Assembly (NCBI RefSeq): GCF_902477725.1
Contig: NZ_CABSIF010000015.1
Location: forward strand, 1-64,000
DNA length: 64,000 nt
Direction of reading: 5' to 3'
Origin: an uncultured Desulfovibrio sp.
Lineage (GTDB): Bacteria; Desulfobacterota; Desulfovibrionia; Desulfovibrionales; Desulfovibrionaceae
Each line of letters opens with the position of its first letter. Positions within the stretch are counted from its first letter, which is position 1. The notes beneath the pieces are model-generated. The model saw only the letters and a list, made by a program, of their open reading frames with translations, was not told the DNA's origin and searched no databases. Both the position numbers and the translations under genes were made by a program. Shown here piece after piece: positions 8,724-15,340 of the stretch.

Positions 8724-9443
8724 TTATCTACCCTGCGGCTTACGGCTCAGAATCAACGACATATAGGGCGGTGTTTCACCCGCAGCACAAGCCCCGCCAA
8801 GCCCCTGACAGACCTTCTCCGCGGGCTGCTCCACATGGCTCGCCAGGACGCACGACTCCAGTCTGTTGGTAGCGCCCAAGGCTTCCGCAATGGCAGGCAG
8901 GTTGCGATAGGCCTTGAGAATCACAGCAGTATCACTCTGTTGCAATGAATCTTCCAGACTCTCCCGGCTGTTGATGCCCGGTATAATGCGCAAGGTCTCG
9001 CCGTTTTCGCACAACACGGTGCGGGTGCGGGCGGCTGCTGCCTGAAAGGACGTAATGCCGGGGATGACCTCCACCGCCAGATGCGGCGCACATTCGCCAA
9101 GGGTGCGCATGAGGTAGCCAAACGTACTGTACACCAGCGGATCGCCAATGGTCAGAAAAGCGGCGCTCTGCCCGCTTTCCAGCACATCTCTGGTAGTCTG
9201 GGCCGCTACGCGCCACGCCTCACGCAGCACGGAACGGTCGCGCGTCATGGGAAATTCCAGCCGCAACACGCGCACATCGGCCCGCAGATGCGGGCGCGCC
9301 GTGTCCAGCGCCGCTGAAAAATCATTGCGGGGCGAGGCTGCCGCAAGGATAACATCCACCTCGCCCAACACCCTGACTGCCCGCAGGGTCAAAAGATCGG
9401 GCGCGCCGGGGCCGACGCCCACGCCGTAGAGAATTCCGTTCAT
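8724..9443 (-). CDS. cbiL: Precorrin-2 / cobalt-factor II C20-methyltransferase
   Basis: A 239-residue tetrapyrrole methylase. The N-terminal LYGVGVGPGAPDLLTLRAV and the later TIGDPLVYSTFGYL and VEVIPGITSFQAAAAR segments are the SAM-binding loops of the CobI/CbiL group, which methylates C20 of precorrin-2 or cobalt-factor II in corrin ring synthesis. It is last in the riboswitch-led minus-strand operon, 39 bases after the binding-protein gene. It combines with B12 or corrinoid uptake rather than with other corrin genes, none of which are in the window. CbiL versus CobI (cobalt present or not) cannot be decided from sequence; the anaerobic setting favours CbiL. Confidence 0.88.
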   Translation of the reverse strand: MNGILYGVGVGPGAPDLLTLRAVRVLGEVDVILAAASPRNDFSAALDTARPHLRADVRVLRLEFPMTRDRSVLREAWRVAAQTTRDVLESGQSAAFLTIGDPLVYSTFGYLMRTLGECAPHLAVEVIPGITSFQAAAARTRTVLCENGETLRIIPGINSRESLEDSLQQSDTAVILKAYRNLPAIAEALGATNRLESCVLASHVEQPAEKVCQGLGGACAAGETPPYMSLILSRKPQGR

Positions 9444-9482
9444 TATCTGCTCTCTTTACAATGCTCTGAAATAGTTATGAGA

Positions 9483-10400
9483 TCAGCGATGCAGCCAGCT
9501 GTCCAGCTCTTCCGCCGCATCCAGGGCGCGGGGGCCGGGGCGGGCAAACCGCTCTTCGTCAACTATAAGTACGCGCCCGGCGCGCTGGGCGCGCAAATCC
9601 CGGTAGTGATCGCGCCCGGCCAGGGGCGTTGGCTCAGGATTCATGGGGCCTTTCTGAATAATGTACGCATCCGGGTCTGCCGCAATCAGGGCTTCCTCGC
9701 TGTAGCGCACCAGCTTTTTGCTGTCGTTCACCACGTTTTCGCCCCCGGCAAGAGCCAGTATTTCGCTGCTGATGCCGCCGCGTCCGGCAGCCAGCAGATT
9801 GGGATAACGCACCTCGTAAAAAACACGCGCCACGGGCTTGCCCGCATTGCGGCTGTGCAATGCCTGCATTCGGATCTTCCAGTCGTTTACGAGAACCTGG
9901 GCTTTATCCTCGCGTCCGGCAAGCCGCCCCAGGGTTTCCGTAACTTCAAATAGCCGCTCAAAGGAATTTACTTCAAATGTCAGCACCTTGAGGCCCAAAG
10001 AACGCAAATTTTCGGTCTGGGTCTGGGCTTCGCTGCGGCCTTCAAGCTGCAAAACCACATCAGGCTGCTGCGCCAGCACAAGCTCGGCATTGGGGCGCAT
10101 GTGCGTGCCAATGGCAGGCAGGGCCGCAAGCTCCGGCAGGTTGCCGTCCGCAGCGGTGCGCGCCACCAGCAGGTCGCCAGCGCCCATGGCCAGAAAAATC
10201 TCGTTAAACGCCCCGTACAGCGCGATCACCCTTTTGACGGGTTGGGCAAAGGTTACTATTGCGCCCGTGTCGTCCGTGATCACAATGGGGGCGGAATCAC
10301 GACGCTCGCTGTTTTCAGAGTTAGCCGCCTGCGCTCCTGCCGGGAATAAAACCCGACTGAACATCAGGCACAGCAGCATCAACAGAGGCAGCCGAAGCAA
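9483..10400 (-). CDS. btuF: Periplasmic binding protein of a B12/corrinoid-type ABC importer
   Basis: A helical-backbone binding protein of the BtuF/FecB group. Its mature part begins IVITDDTGAIVTFAQPVKRV and includes IGTHMRPNAELVLAQQPDVV and the C-terminal GPRALDAAEELDSWL. I placed the start at a TTG (10400) with GGGGAG seven bases upstream; this gives a normal signal peptide (LLRLPLLMLLCLMF, cleavage near AQA-AN). A GTG at 10505 would add 35 residues that read as an out-of-frame copy of the ATPase tail. Even so, it overlaps the ATPase gene by 80 bases. The riboswitch ahead of the operon points to cobalamin or a related corrinoid as ligand. Confidence 0.82.
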   Translation of the reverse strand: MLRLPLLMLLCLMFSRVLFPAGAQAANSENSERRDSAPIVITDDTGAIVTFAQPVKRVIALYGAFNEIFLAMGAGDLLVARTAADGNLPELAALPAIGTHMRPNAELVLAQQPDVVLQLEGRSEAQTQTENLRSLGLKVLTFEVNSFERLFEVTETLGRLAGREDKAQVLVNDWKIRMQALHSRNAGKPVARVFYEVRYPNLLAAGRGGISSEILALAGGENVVNDSKKLVRYSEEALIAADPDAYIIQKGPMNPEPTPLAGRDHYRDLRAQRAGRVLIVDEERFARPGPRALDAAEELDSWLHR

Positions 10401-11247
10401 CAGCTTTCTCCCCGCTCCACGGGCCTGTTGCGCTGGCAAGCAGGGCCTGAGGCAGCCCCCACCGAGGGTGGGGCAACACGCAGATGGGTATGTTGTAAAG
10501 CGCACCGAGATTCTCCTCTGTAAAAACCTTTGCTACCGGCCCGTCAAAAACCAGATTTCCGTCCCGCAGCCCCATAAGGCGCGTGGCATAGAGGGCGGCC
10601 AGATTGCAGTCGTGCACGGCCATGAGCACGCAGGCTCCGGCGGCGCGACGGCGTTCAAGCAGGTCGAACAGATCAACCATGCGCGCCCAGTCCAGCCCTG
10701 CGGCCAGTTCGTCCAGCAGCAGGAGTGGGCTTTCCTGCGCAAGGGCGCGGGCAAGCAAGACCCTTTGCAGTTCGCCGCCCGAAAGTTCGGTGAGCCTGCG
10801 GTGCGCCAGCGGCGCTGCCCCGGTTTCTTCAAGCGCCCGGTCTGCCGCCGCATAGTCTTCCTGCCCATAAGCTCCAAGCCACGAAAGATGGGCAAAACGC
10901 CCGAGCAGCACCATCTGCCGTGCGGTAAGGCCCTGCGGCAACTGCCCCCGCTGCGGCACCACCGCCACCATGCGGGCGCGCTCTCGCGGCTTCAATGCCG
11001 CCAGCGGACGCCCCTGAATCTCAATGGTGCCAGCCTGCGGCATCAGCACCCCAGAAAGGGCGCGCAGCAGCGTTGTTTTGCCGCTGCCATTGGGGCCAAG
11101 CAGGGCAGCGCATTCCCCGGCGTGCAGGGTAAAGTCCGCATCGCGCAGCACGCTCTGCCCGCCGTATCCGGCGCGCACCCCGGCAATACGCAGCACAGGC
11201 GGTGCTGTGCGCCCCTCATGGCGAATATCTTGGTCAGGCCGCAGCAT
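10321..11247 (-). CDS. btuD: ATPase of a B12/corrinoid-type ABC importer
   Basis: An ABC ATPase with Walker A GPNGSGKTT, the Q-loop region VVPQRGQLPQG, the LSGGELQRV signature, Walker B PLLLLDELAAGLD and the switch histidine in MAVHDCNL. It belongs to the FepC/BtuD group that drives uptake of iron chelates and corrinoids. The ATG at 11247 overlaps the permease stop (TGATG), so the two are coupled; the open frame continues about 90 codons further upstream but only as an out-of-frame reading of the permease. The C-terminus is about 50 residues longer than usual and overlaps the signal-peptide region of the binding-protein gene. Confidence 0.88.
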   Translation of the reverse strand: MLRPDQDIRHEGRTAPPVLRIAGVRAGYGGQSVLRDADFTLHAGECAALLGPNGSGKTTLLRALSGVLMPQAGTIEIQGRPLAALKPRERARMVAVVPQRGQLPQGLTARQMVLLGRFAHLSWLGAYGQEDYAAADRALEETGAAPLAHRRLTELSGGELQRVLLARALAQESPLLLLDELAAGLDWARMVDLFDLLERRRAAGACVLMAVHDCNLAALYATRLMGLRDGNLVFDGPVAKVFTEENLGALYNIPICVLPHPRWGLPQALLASATGPWSGEKAVASAASVDAAVPDVQSGFIPGRSAGG

Positions 11248-12347
11248 CAGCGCCTCCGCACCAGCAGGGCAAAAAACGGCCCGCCAAGCAAGGCCGTGAC
11301 CACGCCCACGGGCAGTTCCTGTCCGCCGGAAAGAACGCAACGGGCCAGAACATCCGCCCAGACCAGCAGCACACCGCCGCCGAAAAAGGCCGCAGTCAGC
11401 AAGGGGCCGTGCCCCCAGCCCAACAGCAGACGCAGCACGTGCGGCACCACCAGCCCCACAAAGCCGATCACCCCGGCCACGGCCACGCAGCCAGCGGTCA
11501 TACAGCTTGCTCCGGCCAGCAGCCACAGGCGGGCGCGGCCCACATCAAGGCCTGTCTGGGCGGCCTGTTCATCGCCAAGAGCAAGCACGTCCAGGGCGCG
11601 CCAGCCAAAGACTGTTGCCAACAATCCCGGTACAAGGGTTGCCAGCAAGAGGGGCAGACTGCTCCAGCCCCGGCCCTGAAAGGACCCCATGATCCAGAAC
11701 ACGATGCTGGTTACGGATTCCTCGTTGAGGGCCTTCACAAGGGCCACCAGCGCCCCCAAAAATGCGGCCACGGCAATGCCCGCAAGAATAACGCTCTCCC
11801 GGCTGAACGCGCCGTCGCCGCGCCCCAGCCACAATGCGCAGCCAAGGGCCGCCAGCGCGCCGACCAGAGCCGCAGGGGCCACCAGCCCGGCATGACTGAA
11901 GCCAGCCAGCCCCGGCACATTGCCCACCCACGGGATACTCCCCAGCATGACCACCAGCGGCCCGCCAAGGGCGATAGCCATGCTGGCCCCGCAGGCTGCT
12001 CCGGCGGAAATGCCCAGAGTGAAGGGATCAGCCAACGGATTGCGCAACACGCCCTGCAATGCCGCCCCGGCCATAGCCAGAGCGCCGCCGCACAGGGCGG
12101 CCAGACACACCCGGGCAAGCCGGATGCTCACCACAACCCCGGTCAGGGCCGGATCATCAGGCGCAGGCGCAAAGCCTGCCAATGCCGCCAAAGCGCGAAA
12201 CACGCTCTGCGCGCTCAAGGGCACAGGCCCCGGCAAACAGGCCAGCGGCAGCGAAACAAGCCACACGACCACAAGACCGGTAAAAACCGGCCACAGCCTG
12301 CGGGATTGCGGGTAGGAGGAAGGAGAAGATTCGGTCGTTCTGGTCAT
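11247..12347 (-). CDS. btuC: Permease of a B12/corrinoid-type ABC importer (FecCD family)
   Basis: A 366-residue membrane protein with about ten hydrophobic helices and FecCD-family landmarks: RLARVCLAALCGGALAMAGA, LQGVLRNPLADPFTLGISAG and GVIGFVGLVVPHVLRLLLG. It forms the transmembrane channel of a BtuCD-type importer. It is the first gene after the cobalamin riboswitch and its terminator, so it should be repressed when cobalamin is plentiful. The next gene starts on its own stop codon. Confidence 0.9.
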   Translation of the reverse strand: MTRTTESSPSSYPQSRRLWPVFTGLVVVWLVSLPLACLPGPVPLSAQSVFRALAALAGFAPAPDDPALTGVVVSIRLARVCLAALCGGALAMAGAALQGVLRNPLADPFTLGISAGAACGASMAIALGGPLVVMLGSIPWVGNVPGLAGFSHAGLVAPAALVGALAALGCALWLGRGDGAFSRESVILAGIAVAAFLGALVALVKALNEESVTSIVFWIMGSFQGRGWSSLPLLLATLVPGLLATVFGWRALDVLALGDEQAAQTGLDVGRARLWLLAGASCMTAGCVAVAGVIGFVGLVVPHVLRLLLGWGHGPLLTAAFFGGGVLLVWADVLARCVLSGGQELPVGVVTALLGGPFFALLVRRR

Positions 12348-12451
12348 GCCAGCCCTCTGGCCGTAGCCTGCGGGGGCGAACGCGGGCCAAAGCGTTGGCT
12401 GACCTCAGGGGTCAGACCCTTGCCCAGTGGCGGCCTGCGCCACGCGGGCAT

Positions 12452-12485
12452 AAAAAAAGCCTCTTCCACTCGTGGTGGAAGAGGC
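12452..12485 (-). terminator. Riboswitch expression-platform terminator
   Basis: An 11-bp perfect stem (12459-12469 with 12475-12485), a five-base loop and then seven T on the minus strand. It lies between the cobalamin aptamer and btuC, where a transcription-terminating expression platform is expected. Confidence 0.88.
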
Positions 12486-12554
12486 CCGTATTTCCTCTGT
12501 CCTGCCGGCAAAAACCCGTTGCCGTGGGGCGGCCAATGCCGCACCGTGGTGCCG

Positions 12555-12745
12555 TCATTCCATGACTGCGCACCTTGGGGCATGGCAGGTCTTCCGGCTT
12601 GGTTCCCCTGCTCCGGCCTTCCCGTTTCCAGTGGCGCAAGATGGAGCAAGGTTAAGAACCTTACGGCGGCGGGTCCGCTCCCGTTTTTCACGGGATTCCC
12701 TTTTCAAGCCGGTCTACCCGGCTACCAATGCCGCCAACACTCTAG
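12555..12745 (-). promoter_or_regulatory. Cobalamin riboswitch
   Basis: On the minus strand the order of conserved elements is AAGGGAA, GTGAAAA, CGGGAGCGG, CCGCCGCCGTAA, GCCACTG, GGGAAGG and the B12 box AGCCGGAAGACCTGCC (12584-12599). These are the hallmark pieces of the adenosylcobalamin-type aptamer. A strong terminator follows about 70 bases downstream, so ligand binding probably stops transcription of btuC-btuD-btuF-cbiL. The exact 5' edge is approximate. Confidence 0.93.
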
Positions 12746-12771
12746 GCGCGGCCTTGCGGCCTGTCAATGGC

Positions 12772-13527
12772 TCAGGCTGCGATCCACACAAGGCTGGCCT
12801 GACGGCCCGAGCGTCTGGCGCAGCGGTAGGAAAAAAACTGTTCGTTGTTGCTGGCGGTGCAGATGTCCAGCCCATAGATGTTGCGTGACAAAAGGCCCGC
12901 GCGCTCAAGCTGGTGCCTCGTGAGACCCCACAAATCCATGGTTTTGCTGCTGGCGTCAAACCAGGGCAGGTAGGGATCGCCCCACTCCTTGTCAAAATTG
13001 ACAAATTCCGCCTTGCCCGGCCCAAGGCTGGGGCCGCGCACAGCCAACAGATCGTGCGGTTCAAGGCCGTAACGCTCGCAGAAGCGGGCCACGCCCGTGA
13101 TGGGGAAATCGCAGCGGTTGCCGCGCCAGCCCGCATGCATGGCGGCGATATATGCACCGCTTTTGTGGGCAATGAGGATGGGCTGGCAATCTGCCGTTTT
13201 GATGAGCAGACCAAGGCCGGGACGCGCTGTGGCCATACCATCGCCTTCCGCCGTAACGGCCGTTTCGCAGGGCACAGCCTCCGGCTCAAAAACAAAACCA
13301 TCGCCGTGCACCTGCATCAGCTCGGCCCAGGCGGTCATGCCCTGCGGGCGCAGGTCTTCCAGCATGCTGCGGCGGTTGGCAATGACGTGCTCGGGGTTAT
13401 CCTGCACGGTAAAAGCAATGTTGCCGCCGCCAAACTCGCCAAGGCTCACGCCTCCGGCGCGGGTCTGAAAGGCGCAACGCACCTGTGGAACACCGGGAAA
13501 TACAAAGGGGATATAGCTTACAGACAC
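12772..13527 (-). CDS. pgeF: Peptidoglycan editing factor / laccase-domain purine nucleoside phosphorylase
   Basis: This 251-residue protein has the YfiH/PgeF metal-site motifs: QVHGDGF, the TADCQPILI cysteine segment and AAMHAGWRG, in which the histidines and cysteine bind one zinc. Family members act on purine nucleosides and also remove misincorporated L-Ser-containing UDP-MurNAc peptides. Start is a GTG that overlaps the stop of the upstream cyclo-ligase by ten bases, so the two genes are coupled. The riboswitch promoter region begins just after its stop. Confidence 0.88.
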   Translation of the reverse strand: MSVSYIPFVFPGVPQVRCAFQTRAGGVSLGEFGGGNIAFTVQDNPEHVIANRRSMLEDLRPQGMTAWAELMQVHGDGFVFEPEAVPCETAVTAEGDGMATARPGLGLLIKTADCQPILIAHKSGAYIAAMHAGWRGNRCDFPITGVARFCERYGLEPHDLLAVRGPSLGPGKAEFVNFDKEWGDPYLPWFDASSKTMDLWGLTRHQLERAGLLSRNIYGLDICTASNNEQFFSYRCARRSGRQASLVWIAA

Positions 13528-14126
13528 AGCATACGCTCTTCAGTACATATATAGTTGACCCGCTGGTCCCAGGGGGCCAGGGGCAGGGATTCCACAAGCT
13601 GAAATTCAAAGCACAGGCCTACGCGGGGGCAGGCGAATCCTTTTTCCAGAAAGCGGTCGTAATAGCCGCCGCCATAGCCCAGGCGCCCGCCAGTGAGATC
13701 AAAGGCCACACCGGGCAGGAGCGCGAGGTCAGGGGCAAGGGGGGGGGAATCCACGGCGCTGCTGTCTCCAGCCGCTTCAGGCCCGAAACCGGGCAGGGAA
13801 TCGTGCGGTTCAAGCAGACCAAGGGGGCCGGGGCGCAACTGCTCTGGGCCGCTGCACGCCACAAAATCCATAAATCCCGGCTTGCTGCGCCGCACACGTG
13901 GCAGCCATACGAGCATACCGGCCTGCCATGCCGCGCGCAGCAGGGCTTGCGTACCAAGCTCGCCCCTAACGCCCACATAGAGGGCCACGGAGCGTACATT
14001 CTTCCACAGGGCGGATTCCATGAGCCTGTTCTGCGCCCCCTCGCTGCGGATTTCGGCCAACCGGGGCGACTGCGCCGCCCGCAGACGGCGCATGGCTTTG
14101 CGCACATCATTTCTTGCTTGAGCCAT
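13518..14126 (-). CDS. 5-formyltetrahydrofolate cyclo-ligase
   Basis: A 202-residue protein, close to the family norm. The C-terminal motif RLGYGGGYYDRFLEK is the ATP/phosphate-binding signature of 5-formyl-THF cyclo-ligase, and DLALLPGVAFDLTG precedes it. The enzyme converts 5-formyl-THF to 5,10-methenyl-THF in one-carbon metabolism. The reading frame stays open for another 316 codons upstream, but that part is antisense to the phosphoesterase gene and is not coding. I used the ATG at 14126, directly before AQARNDVRKAMRRLR, because it gives the normal length; the ribosome-binding site is weak. Confidence 0.85.
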   Translation of the reverse strand: MAQARNDVRKAMRRLRAAQSPRLAEIRSEGAQNRLMESALWKNVRSVALYVGVRGELGTQALLRAAWQAGMLVWLPRVRRSKPGFMDFVACSGPEQLRPGPLGLLEPHDSLPGFGPEAAGDSSAVDSPPLAPDLALLPGVAFDLTGGRLGYGGGYYDRFLEKGFACPRVGLCFEFQLVESLPLAPWDQRVNYICTEERMLCL

Positions 14127-14312
14127 AGAATCGGGCAGCTCGGCAGAAAGGACACCCGCCGGAATCTTCGGCGGATTATCTGACTGACTCACTGGCTGGC
14201 TGGGCGGCACAGGCGCGGGGGGCGTGGCATTGGAGGGCAAGCGGCTCTTTCCTTGTAGTGCAATGTGTGGCATTCTCAGCATCTGCGCCACTGTAACAAA
14301 GGAAGCAACACC

Positions 14313-14999
14313 ATGCCAAGCGCCGACTCTCAGGATTTTCTCTGGATCGCCGTGGGCGACATCCACGACGAGCCTGAACGTTTTGCCCAGATACCGGAAC
14401 TCTCGCAGGCTGACGGCATTATCGTTACCGGCGACCTGACCATCACCGGCGGCGTCAAGCAGGCAGAGCATGTCATGAACGCCCTGTGCGTCCACGACAT
14501 CCCCGTGCTGGCCCAGATCGGCAACATGGACAGGCCTGAAGTTGACCAGTGGCTGAGCGAAAAAGGCTGGAACCTCCACACCGTCACCCGCGAACTTACG
14601 CCCGAAATCGCCATTTTTGGCGTTGGAGCCTCCACGTTTACGCCTTTTGGCACGCCGAGCGAATTTCCGGAATCCGCATTTTCCGCGTGGCTTGAAACCT
14701 GCTGGCAAAAGGCCCGCCACTATCCGCACAGCGTGCTTGTTTCGCACAATCCACCCAAGGATACCGCGTGCGACATGATCCCCGGCGGCATTCACGTGGG
14801 TTCCACAGCAGTGCGCGAATTTCTTGAAGAAGCCCAGCCAGACATCTGCCTGTGCGGGCATATCCACGAATCGCGCGCCATGGACCGCGTGGGCCGCACC
14901 CTTGTGGTCAACCCCGGCATGCTGGCGCAGGGCGGCTACGTGCTGCTGCGCTCCAATTCGGGCCAGCTCTCCGCCGAACTCAAGATGCTTGAAGACTAA
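14313..14999 (+). CDS. Calcineurin-like metallophosphoesterase
   Basis: A 228-residue protein with the dimetal phosphoesterase motifs in order: GDIHD, TGDLT, GNMDR (in place of the usual GNHD), VSHNPP and CGHIHE. It belongs to the small YfcE-related group that hydrolyses phosphodiesters or phosphomonoesters; the substrate is unknown. The ATG at 14313 has AAAGGAAG upstream and is preferred over a start 16 codons earlier. The gene is divergent from the cyclo-ligase/pgeF pair. Confidence 0.85.
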   Translation: MPSADSQDFLWIAVGDIHDEPERFAQIPELSQADGIIVTGDLTITGGVKQAEHVMNALCVHDIPVLAQIGNMDRPEVDQWLSEKGWNLHTVTRELTPEIAIFGVGASTFTPFGTPSEFPESAFSAWLETCWQKARHYPHSVLVSHNPPKDTACDMIPGGIHVGSTAVREFLEEAQPDICLCGHIHESRAMDRVGRTLVVNPGMLAQGGYVLLRSNSGQLSAELKMLED

Positions 15000-15340
15000 T
15001 TTTTGCCTGCCGCATCTGTCGGAACGCATTGCAATGATGTGATTCGGCAGATGTGGCCCTTGCCCCGGCCCCACACGCTCACCCGCAGTTTTTCTTCTGC
15101 CTCCGCAGCATGTTATCGTGACAGGATGCAGATCTCATCGCCCGCATTTTCCGGCCCGCCCCTTGCCCGCTTGCATATTTTCAAAAAAAACGTACTCTCC
15201 AAAAAGCGGATTAGCATGCTGCCGCCTTCGCGCGCCTTGTTGGCGCTGCGGCGGAGCAAGTACGGCACATTCCCGTAAATGCGTTGCATGCTGGCTGAAA
15301 TTTTCGCGGAGGCTCAGCGCCCCGCAGCAAAAGGATTTTC
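15000..15340. other. Leader region upstream of the RNase E/G gene
   Basis: 341 bases without a supported gene. A possible weak promoter is TTGCAT near 15173 with TACTCT 16 bases further on. The long leader would fit RNase E-type autoregulation through its own 5' UTR, but I see no specific structure that proves it. Confidence 0.35.

Noticed and set aside
9838..12923. Long plus-strand frames (over 500 codons) across the btu operon
   Set aside because: They are antisense to recognisable ABC transporter genes and the riboswitch, with Ser/Arg/Pro-rich composition and no motifs.
14127..15074. Upstream 316-codon extension of the cyclo-ligase frame
   Set aside because: It is antisense to the well-supported phosphoesterase gene and has no family similarity; high GC keeps such frames open by chance.
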